DNA from: Paraliobacillus quinghaiensis
Lineage (GTDB): Bacteria; Bacillota; Bacilli; Bacillales; Amphibacillaceae
Length of the DNA stretch: 64,000 nucleotides
Direction: 5' to 3'
NCBI RefSeq assembly: GCF_003426025.1
Contig: NZ_QJSH01000002.1
Span: 248,001 to 312,000, forward strand
The notes under the pieces are model-generated. The model did not search any database. It saw only the letters and a list, made by a program, of their open reading frames with translations, and was not told where the DNA came from. Made by a program: the position numbers and the translations under genes. This document shows positions 9,223 through 17,474 of the stretch, in pieces; position 1 is the first letter of the stretch; every line of letters begins with the position of its first letter.

Positions 9223-9822
9223 ATTAAGGTGATGATTTGATTGTTCTTCTTCAATTTCTTCTAGTTTTTGTTCTTCTTTCTCATTTATTGTCTTTTTATT
9301 TAAATCTTCTTCATCGGTTGCTTTTGGTGTGTTTATAGGAAATTCTGGCATGTAACGCCCAATAATTGCTGCCAGTTCTTCTGTAATACCATGAATTGGA
9401 TCACCGGAACGGACATTTCTAGCCATTGCTCTTATGCGTTCTGTTCCGTCTGCATCTGCAATAACAATTGCGGTTTTACCGTACGGATCATCCTGTAATG
9501 CTTCTGTAACTGCAAATTTTATTGTACCTACTCTTGAACGATCTAACTTCTCATCAACATCAATCCCAACCGCTGCATAGGGTCCAGCAATTATTGCAGT
9601 TGCCCCTTCAACGTCTGGTACTCTATTTGCTAAGCTCGCTAAATGTTCCGCTATTTCTTGGTTTGATGCATGAGTCTCTTCAGTTAACTCAGAATCTCTA
9701 ACTTGAAGAATGTGATCATCATTTTCATTTCCTTGTTCAACTAAATTTTTTTCTTCATTATTTGCTTGACAACCACCTAGTATGAATATGAAAGATAATA
9801 GGATCATGGTGAACAGTTTCAT
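9211..9822 (-). CDS. ylaJ: YhcN/YlaJ family sporulation lipoprotein
   Basis: Lipoprotein of 203 residues. Residues 1-17 are a hydrophobic export signal with lipobox LGGC (Cys18). The central domain (NRVPDVEGATAIIAGPYAAVGID, then GTIKFAVTEALQDD, then VIADADGTERI) is the YhcN/YlaJ domain of spore-associated lipoproteins. A Glu/Lys-rich tail ends the protein. Members are made in the forespore and affect germination or outgrowth in B. subtilis; the role here is inferred from family. The start ATG at 9822 has GAGGAG upstream. Confidence 0.85.
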   Translation of the reverse strand: MKLFTMILLSFIFILGGCQANNEEKNLVEQGNENDDHILQVRDSELTEETHASNQEIAEHLASLANRVPDVEGATAIIAGPYAAVGIDVDEKLDRSRVGTIKFAVTEALQDDPYGKTAIVIADADGTERIRAMARNVRSGDPIHGITEELAAIIGRYMPEFPINTPKATDEEDLNKKTINEKEEQKLEEIEEEQSNHHLNNEE

Positions 9823-9958
9823 TGTATATTCCTCCTTTAGTAAGGTTAATTATTGCTTAGTTTTTGTAAAATAAATAAAGTTATGCAAATTATTAAAAAC
9901 GAATAGGAGTTACTGAAATTTTTTTGAATTAAATACGAAGGAAATCTATCTAATCATC

Positions 9959-9987
9959 TTGCATTTTTTCACTATTAACGCTAATAT
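9959..9987 (+). promoter_or_regulatory. Candidate sigma-A promoter of ylaN
   Basis: TTGCAT (9959-9964) and TAATAT (9982-9987) separated by exactly 17 bases lie about 35 bases before the ylaN start. Confidence 0.55.
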
Positions 9988-10023
9988 GGAATAAAGAAGT
10001 TTGTTTAACGGAGGGGATTTACT

Positions 10024-10305
10024 TTGATACCTGAAGTGGCTGTTAATGATACCGAGAAAGCCTATGCCCTTCTAAAGGCTGATGCTGATAAAATTCTGAA
10101 GCTTATTAAGGTTCAGATGGACAATTTGACAATGCCTCAATGTCCACTATATGAAGAAGTCTTAGATACGCAAATGTACGGTTTATCAAGGGAAATTGAT
10201 TTTGCAGTTCGTTTAAACTTAATAGAAGATGAAGATGGTAAGAAACTTCTAGAGAGTTTAGAAAGACAATTGAATTTACTACATGAAGCTGCACAGCAAA
10301 CATAA
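10024..10305 (+). CDS. ylaN: YlaN family protein (UPF0358)
   Basis: Small all-helical protein of 93 residues. B. subtilis YlaN is essential under iron limitation and, in published work on Bacillus and Staphylococcus, interacts with Fur; its role here is inferred from that. The family N-terminus ([17 protein letters not shown]) and the segment [19 protein letters not shown] are clearly present. The start is TTG at 10024 with GGAGGGG upstream. It has its own promoter and a terminator before ftsW, although some readthrough is plausible. Confidence 0.88.
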   Translation: MIPEVAVNDTEKAYALLKADADKILKLIKVQMDNLTMPQCPLYEEVLDTQMYGLSREIDFAVRLNLIEDEDGKKLLESLERQLNLLHEAAQQT

Positions 10306-10339
10306 GGAACATGGATTTGTGTGTGCATCTACTCTAGAT

Positions 10340-10372
10340 AAAGCCTTTGCCAAATCGGCAAGGTTTTTTTAT
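10340..10372 (+). terminator. Terminator between ylaN and ftsW
   Basis: GCCTTTGCC, loop AAATC, GGCAAGG with one bulged T, followed by seven Ts (10364-10370). Confidence 0.75.
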
Positions 10373-10402
10373 TTCAAACATATGAACACAAGGGGGGAAA
10401 TA

Positions 10403-11584
10403 ATGAAAAATAAATTAAAAACATTCGACTTTATACTTGTATTTACACCACTGATCTTAACTATTTTTGGTATTGTCATGATATACAGTTCAAGCATGGT
10501 TATTGCTGTTATGGATAAAAAACCACCAGATTATTACATGATGAAACAAATACAATGGTTTATTATTGGTTTAGTTTTGTTTATTTTTTGTTGTTTTTTT
10601 AATTATCGTCATTACCAAAAACTAATGAAGTTCATTATTTTTGGGTTGATTATCATGTTAGTAATGGTTCTGTTTGAAGAACCTATAAAAGGGGCAAGAT
10701 CATGGCTTTCAGTTGGATCTTATTCAATTCAGCCTTCTGAGTTTGTTAAAATTGGTTTGATTATGTATTTAGCATCCGTATATTCAAAGAAACAAAGCTA
10801 TCTCGATCATTTTAGTTCAGGGGTTTTACCACCACTAATAATGACGGGTATTTTGCTAGGGTTAATCTTTTTTCAACCAGATATTGGTACAGCAGCGATC
10901 ATATTTCTTATCGCTTGCTCTGTTATTTTTAGTTCCGGCATCAAATTTAAACACTTATCCATTTTAATTTTAGCGGGCGCAGTTTTTCTTATAGTAGCTG
11001 GGGCACATATATTCACATCAGAGCGTTTATCAAGATTTACAGGAGCTTATCAACCTTTTACTGATCCTGAAGACGGGGGTTATCAATTAATCCAATCGTA
11101 TATTGCGATAGGTACAGGCGGGTTAGATGGATTAGGTTTGGGTCAAAGTGTGCAAAAACTAGGGTACCTAACAGAAGGGTACAATGATTTTATTATGGCC
11201 GTTATTGCAGAAGAATTAGGTTTTATAGGTGTAGTAATTGTAATTGGTCTATTAGCACTTATTGTGTTAAGGGGATTATATATGGCTAAAATTTGTCAAG
11301 ATAGCTTTGGTTCTTTGTTGGCAATTGGGATTTCTTCGATGGTTGGGGTACAAGCTTTTATTAATTTAGGCGCAATAAGTGGTTTATTACCTATTACTGG
11401 GGTTACTTTACCATTTGTCAGTTACGGCGGGTCATCATTATTAGTATTGATGATTTCTATGGGGATTCTTAATAATGTCGCCCGGCATGCCAAACGAGCA
11501 ACAATTGACCCAGCTTCCGAAAAAGATTATCAACCTAACTTTGATGAAAATAAATTCGGTTCTGTTGGAACTAGATTTAATTAA
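10403..11584 (+). CDS. ftsW: SEDS peptidoglycan glycosyltransferase FtsW
   Basis: Polytopic membrane glycosyltransferase that polymerises lipid II at the division septum with a class B PBP partner. It has 393 residues from ATG 10403, preceded by AGGGGGG; the open frame extends upstream to 10283 but has no ribosome site there and crosses the ylaN terminator. About ten membrane segments are visible. Signature stretches are GARSWLSVGSYSIQPSEFVK, GYNDFIMAVIAEELGF and GVTLPFVSYGGSSL. In B. subtilis ftsW lies at the same place after ylaN and before pycA. A second SEDS gene (spoVE type) lies at 43.6 kb; position decides which is ftsW. Confidence 0.92.
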   Translation: MKNKLKTFDFILVFTPLILTIFGIVMIYSSSMVIAVMDKKPPDYYMMKQIQWFIIGLVLFIFCCFFNYRHYQKLMKFIIFGLIIMLVMVLFEEPIKGARSWLSVGSYSIQPSEFVKIGLIMYLASVYSKKQSYLDHFSSGVLPPLIMTGILLGLIFFQPDIGTAAIIFLIACSVIFSSGIKFKHLSILILAGAVFLIVAGAHIFTSERLSRFTGAYQPFTDPEDGGYQLIQSYIAIGTGGLDGLGLGQSVQKLGYLTEGYNDFIMAVIAEELGFIGVVIVIGLLALIVLRGLYMAKICQDSFGSLLAIGISSMVGVQAFINLGAISGLLPITGVTLPFVSYGGSSLLVLMISMGILNNVARHAKRATIDPASEKDYQPNFDENKFGSVGTRFN

Positions 11585-11619
11585 TAAAGATTGTTGAGAC
11601 TAAATTTAAATAAACTACG

Positions 11620-11760
11620 TATTAAGTTAACTCGCTACGGAAGCAGTGCCCACGGAAAGGGAATCCATTTGGGGCTGCGATTACTCGCCCCATCAAAACC
11701 ACTTGCTGACAGAGCGGGGAAGCGGTTCAGTAACTTATGTTACTTACTAATGGGGATTTT
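11620..11760. repeat. Degenerate copy of palindromic intergenic repeat (family 1)
   Basis: The 380-base gap after ftsW holds GCGATTACTCGCCCCATC at 11677-11694, an 18-mer also found exactly at 28963-28980, 29298-29315 and, inverted, at 37750-37767. Nearby GGAAAGGGAATCC resembles the GGAAAGCGA part of the other copies. The arms are degraded and no long inverted repeat remains, so the limits are approximate. Confidence 0.6.
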
Positions 11761-11824
11761 CTATCAAGCCTGAATGTTTACTATCAAAAAATAGTAAGAC
11801 TTTACAATCAACTTATTACACTAA

Positions 11825-11897
11825 AAGGTATAAAAACCTTGCAAATTTCGTAATTATTTGCTAAAACTAATAAGGGTAATTTTTTTGTATTACGAAA
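11825..11897 (+). promoter_or_regulatory. Competing short hairpins upstream of ctaB
   Basis: Three inverted repeats occur close together: AAGGT/ACCTT (11825-11829, 11836-11840), GCAAAT/ATTTGC (11841-11846, 11856-11861) and TTTCGTAAT/ATTACGAAA (11846-11854, 11889-11897). The second and third share bases and cannot form together. Whether this is an RNA switch, an operator or chance is not known. Confidence 0.3.
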
Positions 11898-11964
11898 AAA
11901 AATACTATTTCCTATTTGTGATTTAAAACTATTTCATATCAAATGGATGGGATGTGAATTTTGG

Positions 11965-12897
11965 ATGAGTAAAATGGAAGTAACGTCTACAGAAGTATTT
12001 CAAAAAATTGATGTTCAAGATAGGCAAAGCATTTCATCCGATTTAAAAGCATTATTTAAAACTGGTATAATTCAATCCAATGTCATGACGGCATTTGCTG
12101 GGTTTTGGGTTGCATTATTTTATAATAATTTACAAGTGCAGAACCATTGGTTGTTATTACTCGTTACCTTAGCTGGGACAGCAGGTATTATTGCTGGTGG
12201 ATGTATTCTGAATAATTATTATGATCGCGATATTGATCCGGTCATGTCACGCACAAAACAACGTCCAACTGTAACCGGGTCAATACCATTACCTGTGATA
12301 CTAGGGTTAGGGGTAGCTCTGTCTATTCTAGGCGTTATTTTATTATTATTTACTACATGGCAAGCAGCTTTGTTAGGTATTTTGGGCTGGTTTGCTTATG
12401 TTGTGTTATACACAATGTGGTCGAAAAGAAGGTACACCTTAAATACAGCAATTGGCAGTTTATCTGGTGCTGTTCCACCATTAATAGGTTGGGCAGCAAT
12501 AGAACCTGAGCTTTCATTACCAGCTCTTGCTTTATTTGCTCTTATGTTTGTATGGCAAACGCCACATTTCTTGGCATTAGCCATGAAAAAAACAGAAGAG
12601 TATCGTGCTGCTAATGTTCCGATGCTTCCTGTGGTTCATGGTTTTGCGGTTACGAAACGTCAGATTGTCATGTATATTATTTGTTTGTTCCCGTTACCTT
12701 TATTTTTAAGTTCACTAGGCGTTGGTTTTATGTTACTAGCTAGTGGGTTAAATGTTGGTTGGCTCGGACTTGCGCTTAAAGATTTTAATAAAAAAGATGA
12801 CTTAAGATGGGCGAATCAACTATTTGTTTATTCTTTGTTATATCTAACCGTTATATTTGTTAGTATGGTTATTTTTACGTTACCAGCTGTAATATGA
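11965..12897 (+). CDS. ctaB: Protoheme IX farnesyltransferase (heme O synthase)
   Basis: UbiA-superfamily membrane prenyltransferase that adds a farnesyl group to heme B to give heme O, the precursor of heme A for terminal oxidases. It has 310 residues from ATG 11965; an in-frame ATG at 11947 is possible but has no better ribosome site. About nine membrane segments are visible. The substrate-binding Asp-rich motifs are NNYYDRDIDPVMSRTKQRP in the first third and the YRAANVPMLPVV region. In B. subtilis ctaB heads ctaBCDEF; here the next gene is the ctaM-like gene and no oxidase subunit gene is in the window, and ctaA is also missing from its usual place upstream. Confidence 0.93.
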   Translation: MSKMEVTSTEVFQKIDVQDRQSISSDLKALFKTGIIQSNVMTAFAGFWVALFYNNLQVQNHWLLLLVTLAGTAGIIAGGCILNNYYDRDIDPVMSRTKQRPTVTGSIPLPVILGLGVALSILGVILLLFTTWQAALLGILGWFAYVVLYTMWSKRRYTLNTAIGSLSGAVPPLIGWAAIEPELSLPALALFALMFVWQTPHFLALAMKKTEEYRAANVPMLPVVHGFAVTKRQIVMYIICLFPLPLFLSSLGVGFMLLASGLNVGWLGLALKDFNKKDDLRWANQLFVYSLLYLTVIFVSMVIFTLPAVI

Positions 12898-12929
12898 TCT
12901 GAAAAATAAACAAGAAGGAGAATCTTCGT

Positions 12930-13385
12930 ATGCCTTTTTTACCTACACTTAGTACTGTTTTTATCATGTTAAGTGCGATTCTAGTTGCAGTTGGTTGGAT
13001 CTTAATTGTTAAAAAGAAATACAAAGCACATAAATACGCAATGATTGCCGCTGCTATTAGTGCAATTTTATTTTTTATTATTTATGCATCAAGAACCATT
13101 TTTGTTGGAAATACAAGTTTTGGTGGTCCTGATGATTTAAAACTGTATTATACCATCTTTTTAATCTTTCATATTAATTTGGCAACAATTGGTGCCGTTT
13201 TTGGAATAGTTACGCTCACCTTGGCTTTTCGACGAAAGATTAAGAAGCATGAAAAACTTGGACCGATAACAAGTATCATTTGGTTTTTTACCGCTATTAG
13301 TGGTTTAATCGTATATTTATTATTATACGTTTTCTTTGATGGTGGCGAGACAACAAGTATGATTAAAGCAATATTAGGTTTTTAA
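12930..13385 (+). CDS. ctaM: DUF420 membrane protein, CtaM/YozB type
   Basis: Integral membrane protein of 151 residues with four to five predicted helices. It matches DUF420; the Staphylococcus aureus member CtaM is needed to mature heme-A-containing oxidase, and B. subtilis YozB is the counterpart. Conserved histidines are seen in AHKYAMIAA and FHINLATIGAVFG. A GAAGGAGA ribosome site precedes ATG 12930. It lies 32 bases after ctaB, so the two are probably cotranscribed and act on the same heme-oxidase maturation route; a terminator follows. Confidence 0.85.
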   Translation: MPFLPTLSTVFIMLSAILVAVGWILIVKKKYKAHKYAMIAAAISAILFFIIYASRTIFVGNTSFGGPDDLKLYYTIFLIFHINLATIGAVFGIVTLTLAFRRKIKKHEKLGPITSIIWFFTAISGLIVYLLLYVFFDGGETTSMIKAILGF

Positions 13386-13406
13386 ATAGCAACTTTAATA
13401 TCTAAA

Positions 13407-13447
13407 ACGGGTCTTTTTCTTAAAATAGAAAAAGGCTTTTTTTAATG
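13407..13447 (+). terminator. Terminator after ctaM
   Basis: GTCTTTTTCT / AGAAAAAGGC hairpin (13411-13436 region) followed by seven Ts. Confidence 0.7.
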
Positions 13448-13522
13448 AATAGAAGAGTGCTATAATCTAATAAAGTTTACAAAATCTTTTAAAATGCTGA
13501 ACTGGACAATTTTAAGTTTGAG

Positions 13523-15535
13523 GTGGTGAATACAATTCGAAATATAGTTGTTTATATGAGTTACATTTTTTTATCATTACTTTTCATGGAACTTATTTTA
13601 CGAGTTGCTATTGAAGAACATGTAATCCATGTCTTTTCAAGAGGTGCTCTTGTATTTTCGTTATTTTCCTTGTCAATTTCTTTTCTTTTTGTGGCAATTA
13701 GCAATTTATTTAAAAAGAAGGTTAAGTTATTATTGGGCAGTTTGTTTTTATTGTTTTTTGGTATTATCTACGCTAGCCAATTAGTGTATCATGATGTATT
13801 CAGAACATTTTATAGTTTTTACTCTGCCGCTAACGTGGGACAAGCTTTAGGTTTTTTTGACACGATATTAAATACTATAGGTAGTAATATAGTTTGGATA
13901 CTTATACTATTTATACCGCCTCTTTTATTTGTCGTGTTTGGCAAAAAGGTTCTATCCAATAAAAGAATTCCTATCGTATATAGTGTGGCTTTTGCAATCT
14001 CTTTCATTTTTGTGCACTTATTAGGTTTATTCGTTATTACATATGAAGATGAAAAGCAAAATAGTGCTTATGATTTATATTATAATAGTAGTTCTCCCGT
14101 TCTTTCTGTTGAGAAATTGGGCTTACTAACAACGATGCGTCTTGATTTGCAAAGACAACTTACCAATTGGTCTCCTGTTATAGAGCCACCGTCAATAGCA
14201 GTTGGTAATACATACGTCCCTTCTGAGGAAGTAGAAGAAGATGTTGAGGTTGACGATGGAAATAATAATGAATCTAAAGAAACAGAACCTGAAATAGAGC
14301 CTGAATATAATGTGTTAGACATTGATTTTGACGCACTTATAGAGAATACAGAAGATGAAACGCTTCGAATGATGCATCAGTATTTTAAAAATGTAAAACC
14401 AACTGAGAAAAATGAATATACTGGAAAATTTAAAGGGTATAACTTAATCATGCTTACAGCAGAAGGTTTTGCGCCATATGCTGTTAGTGAAGAGTTAACA
14501 CCAACTCTATATAAAATGAGCAATCAAGGTTATCAATTCACTGATTTTTATGTGCCTTTATGGGGTGTTTCAACATCTGATGGGGAGTATGTCGCTCTTA
14601 CAAGTTTAATTCCTAAAAAGGGTGTATGGAGCTTTTCTGAATCAAGTAAAAATCATCTTCCTTTTGTGATGGGGAATCAATTTAAAAGGCTTGATTATAA
14701 AACGGTAGCTTATCACAATCACACTTTTAACTATTATGATAGAGATTTATCCCATCCGAACATGGGGTATGAATACAAAGGAATTGGAAATGGATTAGAC
14801 GTAAAGAAGATATGGCCTGGATCAGATCTTGAAATGATGGAGGAAACGGTTGATGAATATGTTAATGATGCACCATTTCATGCCTATTATATGACGATGA
14901 GTGGTCACTTGGAGTATAACTTTGGTGGAAATAATATGGCACTAAAAAACAAAAGCAAAGTTGACCACTTGGATTATTCAAGTCAAGCAAAAGCGTATGT
15001 AGCAACCCAAATTGAATTAGATCGAGCATTAGAGTATTTAATTAATCAATTAGAAGAAGCTGGTGTAATGGATAATACATTATTTGTTTTGAGTGCTGAT
15101 CACTATCCATACGGGCTTGAATATGAAACAATTGATGAGTTAACTGGTAAATCTGTTGACAGAAACTTTGGCATCTATAAGAGTGATTTAATTATATATG
15201 CTAAAGGAATGGAAGAAGTGGTGATAGATGAACCGGTATCTAGCTTGGACATTATACCAACAGTTTCAAATCTTTTAGGTTTAGAGTATGATTCAAGGTT
15301 ATTAATGGGAAGAGATGTATTTTCAAATAAAGAACCACTTGTTTTGTTTGAAGATAAAAGTTTTATTACTGTAAAAGGGAAGTATAATGCAACAACAGGA
15401 GAGTTTATGTCAAATTCTGGTGAGAATCCAGATCAAGCCTATATCGATTTCATCTCTGCTAAGGTGAATGAAAAATATTATTATTCAACACAAATTTTGG
15501 ACAAGAACTATTATGATATAGTAATTAATCAATAG
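13523..15535 (+). CDS. LTA synthase family sulfatase-fold membrane protein
   Basis: Polytopic protein with about five N-terminal helices (first ~190 residues), an acidic linker (EVEEDVEVDDGNNNESKE) and an extracellular sulfatase-type domain. This is the layout of LtaS, YfnI and YvgJ, which polymerise or prime glycerol-phosphate lipoteichoic acid. The metal Glu in LTAEGF, the nucleophile Thr (codon 14573-14575) in STSDGE and the metal Asp/His in SADHYPYG are kept, so it is probably active. Polymerase and primase cannot be told apart. The start is unclear: GTG at 13523 or 13526 overlaps the GAGGTGG site, while an ATT codon at 13535 is ideally spaced from it. The gene sits where B. subtilis has ctaC-ctaG. 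Confidence 0.85.
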   Translation: MVNTIRNIVVYMSYIFLSLLFMELILRVAIEEHVIHVFSRGALVFSLFSLSISFLFVAISNLFKKKVKLLLGSLFLLFFGIIYASQLVYHDVFRTFYSFYSAANVGQALGFFDTILNTIGSNIVWILILFIPPLLFVVFGKKVLSNKRIPIVYSVAFAISFIFVHLLGLFVITYEDEKQNSAYDLYYNSSSPVLSVEKLGLLTTMRLDLQRQLTNWSPVIEPPSIAVGNTYVPSEEVEEDVEVDDGNNNESKETEPEIEPEYNVLDIDFDALIENTEDETLRMMHQYFKNVKPTEKNEYTGKFKGYNLIMLTAEGFAPYAVSEELTPTLYKMSNQGYQFTDFYVPLWGVSTSDGEYVALTSLIPKKGVWSFSESSKNHLPFVMGNQFKRLDYKTVAYHNHTFNYYDRDLSHPNMGYEYKGIGNGLDVKKIWPGSDLEMMEETVDEYVNDAPFHAYYMTMSGHLEYNFGGNNMALKNKSKVDHLDYSSQAKAYVATQIELDRALEYLINQLEEAGVMDNTLFVLSADHYPYGLEYETIDELTGKSVDRNFGIYKSDLIIYAKGMEEVVIDEPVSSLDIIPTVSNLLGLEYDSRLLMGRDVFSNKEPLVLFEDKSFITVKGKYNATTGEFMSNSGENPDQAYIDFISAKVNEKYYYSTQILDKNYYDIVINQ

Positions 15536-15597
15536 TACAAGGTTTTTATAAATGATGAGAAATTGACGTCGTACATTTTTGCTTAGGAGTGATTGTG

Positions 15598-16122
15598 ATG
15601 CTAATTAGTGGAAAACAGATCTATATTACATCACTTTCTTTGGATCATACTGTGCATTTATTACAATCAAAAGAAAGATTTCATACTTTATATGACATTC
15701 CAAATGAGCCCAATTGGCCGTCAGATGCGATAAAGATTATGCTTCCTTTACATTATGAGAGGTTGGTTAACAATAATCTTACGTATACTTATGGCCCTTG
15801 TATGATCCAGCAGAAAGACTCAAATAGAATTATTGGTGAATTTAACTTTAAAAAAACTGATGGAACGACAGAGATTGGTTATCGCATATATCCTCAATAC
15901 AGAAACAAAGGATTTGCTACTGAAGCAGTTAGATATGTGTGTGAATGGCTAGTTAATAACAAAGAGATTGACAAGGTCACAGCTATGTGTGGAAGATTAA
16001 ATAAAGTATCGCAGCAGATCTTGCGAAAAAATGGTTTTCAAATCAAATTGGTGACTGGAGATATTATAAAATTCGAAAAAAATGTTAAGTCAATACGATG
16101 TGAACAATATAACTTATTCTAA
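15598..16122 (+). CDS. GNAT family N-acetyltransferase (RimJ/RimL-like)
   Basis: Acetyl-CoA-dependent N-acetyltransferase of 174 residues with unknown substrate. The start ATG 15598 follows TTAGGAG at good spacing; in-frame GTG codons lie just upstream. The core IIGEFNFKKTDGTTEIGYRI, then YPQYRNKGFATEAVRYVCEWL (acetyl-CoA loop of the R/Q-x-x-G-x-A type) and a C-terminal LRKNGFQI are typical of the RimJ/RimL group. It follows the LtaS-like gene by about 60 bases without a clear terminator, so the two may share a transcript. No counterpart occurs at this place in B. subtilis. Confidence 0.8.
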   Translation: MLISGKQIYITSLSLDHTVHLLQSKERFHTLYDIPNEPNWPSDAIKIMLPLHYERLVNNNLTYTYGPCMIQQKDSNRIIGEFNFKKTDGTTEIGYRIYPQYRNKGFATEAVRYVCEWLVNNKEIDKVTAMCGRLNKVSQQILRKNGFQIKLVTGDIIKFEKNVKSIRCEQYNLF

Positions 16123-16124
16123 GA

Positions 16125-16160
16125 AAAAAAGAGCTTGGAGATTTCTCCAAGCTCTTTACT
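16125..16160. terminator. Bidirectional terminator
   Basis: AAAGAGCTTGGAGA / TCTCCAAGCTCTTT with a two-base centre (16129-16158), flanked by A and T tracts, between the converging acetyltransferase and AI-2E family genes. Confidence 0.85.
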
Positions 16161-16163
16161 AAT

Positions 16164-17222
16164 TTATAATTTAAACTTCCACTTTATAATGCCTGCTTCT
16201 TTAGCAGAATTAAAGGCTATAACAAGTAATGGGCCTAAAATAAATCCTAATAACCCTATTAACTGCAGACCAACATACATGGCAATTAATGTTGCCAAAG
16301 GGGACAAACCGATATGCTGTCCCATTATTTTTGGTTCTACAGTTCTACGAATTATGAGCAATATTACAGCAAGAACTGTAAGTTGGGTTCCCATAACAAC
16401 ATCACCAGTTATAAACATGTAGAGCGCCCAAGGACCTAACACTGCAATCGAACCTATAATTGGTATAAAATCAATAACCCAAATAATCAAGGACATGATA
16501 AAAGCATATTGCGGTACAATTAACAATAAGCCAAGAAAAGTGACTATAACAATAAAAATACTAACTAAAAACTGTGCTTTTAGAAAACCTAATACAACAT
16601 ACGATAATCGTGCATTCATAAATCGAACTTTCTCAGCTGTTTCCTCTGTTAAGTATTTATAAAAACTTGCTTTTAAAAGTGGTAATTCAATCATAAATAA
16701 AAACAAAGCAATTAAGTATACAATTAGGCTAACTAAATATTGCGGTATAGCAGCAACCATACCAGCTAACTTTTCCACTTGTAACTGTTCTTTAATAGTG
16801 TCACTTAATGAAGTGACATTATTTGCAATGCCATCATTAATTTGTTCAATAAATTCCTCTGGTAAATCTTCCATAACATCCTCTAAATCAGTTTGCCATT
16901 CAAGTAATTGTTCATTGATTTGATTGATATATGTAGGACCATTCTCAACAAAATTTACAATATGGGTGAAAGATTTTGTGACAAAGTAAGTTCCAATCAC
17001 ACCTGCAAGTACGATAAACAAAACAAAAATAATAGTTACTGCGTACTTCCGGCTGATTTTAAATCGGAATTGGAACCAGCGTATTGCTGGATTCAAAAAT
17101 AACGCAGTAAAAAAAGCTAAGATTAAAGGAATAGATACCGGTAAAATAAAAATACCAGCTAAAGCAACTAACAATAGTAATAAGATAAATATCCAATGAC
17201 GTTTAGTAATATAACGGAACAA
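16164..17222 (-). CDS. AI-2E family transporter (UPF0118) membrane protein
   Basis: Polytopic protein of 352 residues. Two N-terminal helix pairs, a soluble central segment (about 80-145, LLEWQTDLEDVMEDLPEEF), then four to five more helices with the conserved IIWVIDFIPIIGSIAVLGPW and the C-terminal GLQLIGLLGFILGPLLVIAF are the UPF0118 pattern. Some members move autoinducer-2, others act as Na+(Li+)/H+ antiporters; the latter has been reported for halophilic Bacillaceae, so substrate is open. The start is TTG at 17222; its AGGAAGGGG site is about 13 bases away, longer than usual, and an in-frame ATA lies between. Confidence 0.85.
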   Translation of the reverse strand: MFRYITKRHWIFILLLLLVALAGIFILPVSIPLILAFFTALFLNPAIRWFQFRFKISRKYAVTIIFVLFIVLAGVIGTYFVTKSFTHIVNFVENGPTYINQINEQLLEWQTDLEDVMEDLPEEFIEQINDGIANNVTSLSDTIKEQLQVEKLAGMVAAIPQYLVSLIVYLIALFLFMIELPLLKASFYKYLTEETAEKVRFMNARLSYVVLGFLKAQFLVSIFIVIVTFLGLLLIVPQYAFIMSLIIWVIDFIPIIGSIAVLGPWALYMFITGDVVMGTQLTVLAVILLIIRRTVEPKIMGQHIGLSPLATLIAMYVGLQLIGLLGFILGPLLVIAFNSAKEAGIIKWKFKL

Positions 17223-17474
17223 TTTATTTATGAAACCCCTTCCTAATGACCATCTGTGTGTTTAATCTATATACAAAATATAGCACGAAGCAGTTTATTT
17301 GAATAGCTAAATATTTAAAATAAAATATTAATTTAATAATAATACTTATTATAATTTGGTGCAAATTTCATGCAAGTTGTTTCTTTACAATCTGCAAGTT
17401 TTCAACAAATTCGGTCATAATAACAAGTGATGAAAAGGTCATTCATCATTAATGATCGAAAAGGAGGAAAACAT

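Noticed and set aside
10283-10402. Forty-codon N-terminal extension of FtsW
   Set aside because: It overlaps ylaN and its terminator; the good ribosome site is before ATG 10403 and family proteins start there.
11591-11773. Open frame of 60 codons after ftsW
   Set aside because: It lies across the degenerate repeat copy; there is no ribosome site or recognisable product.
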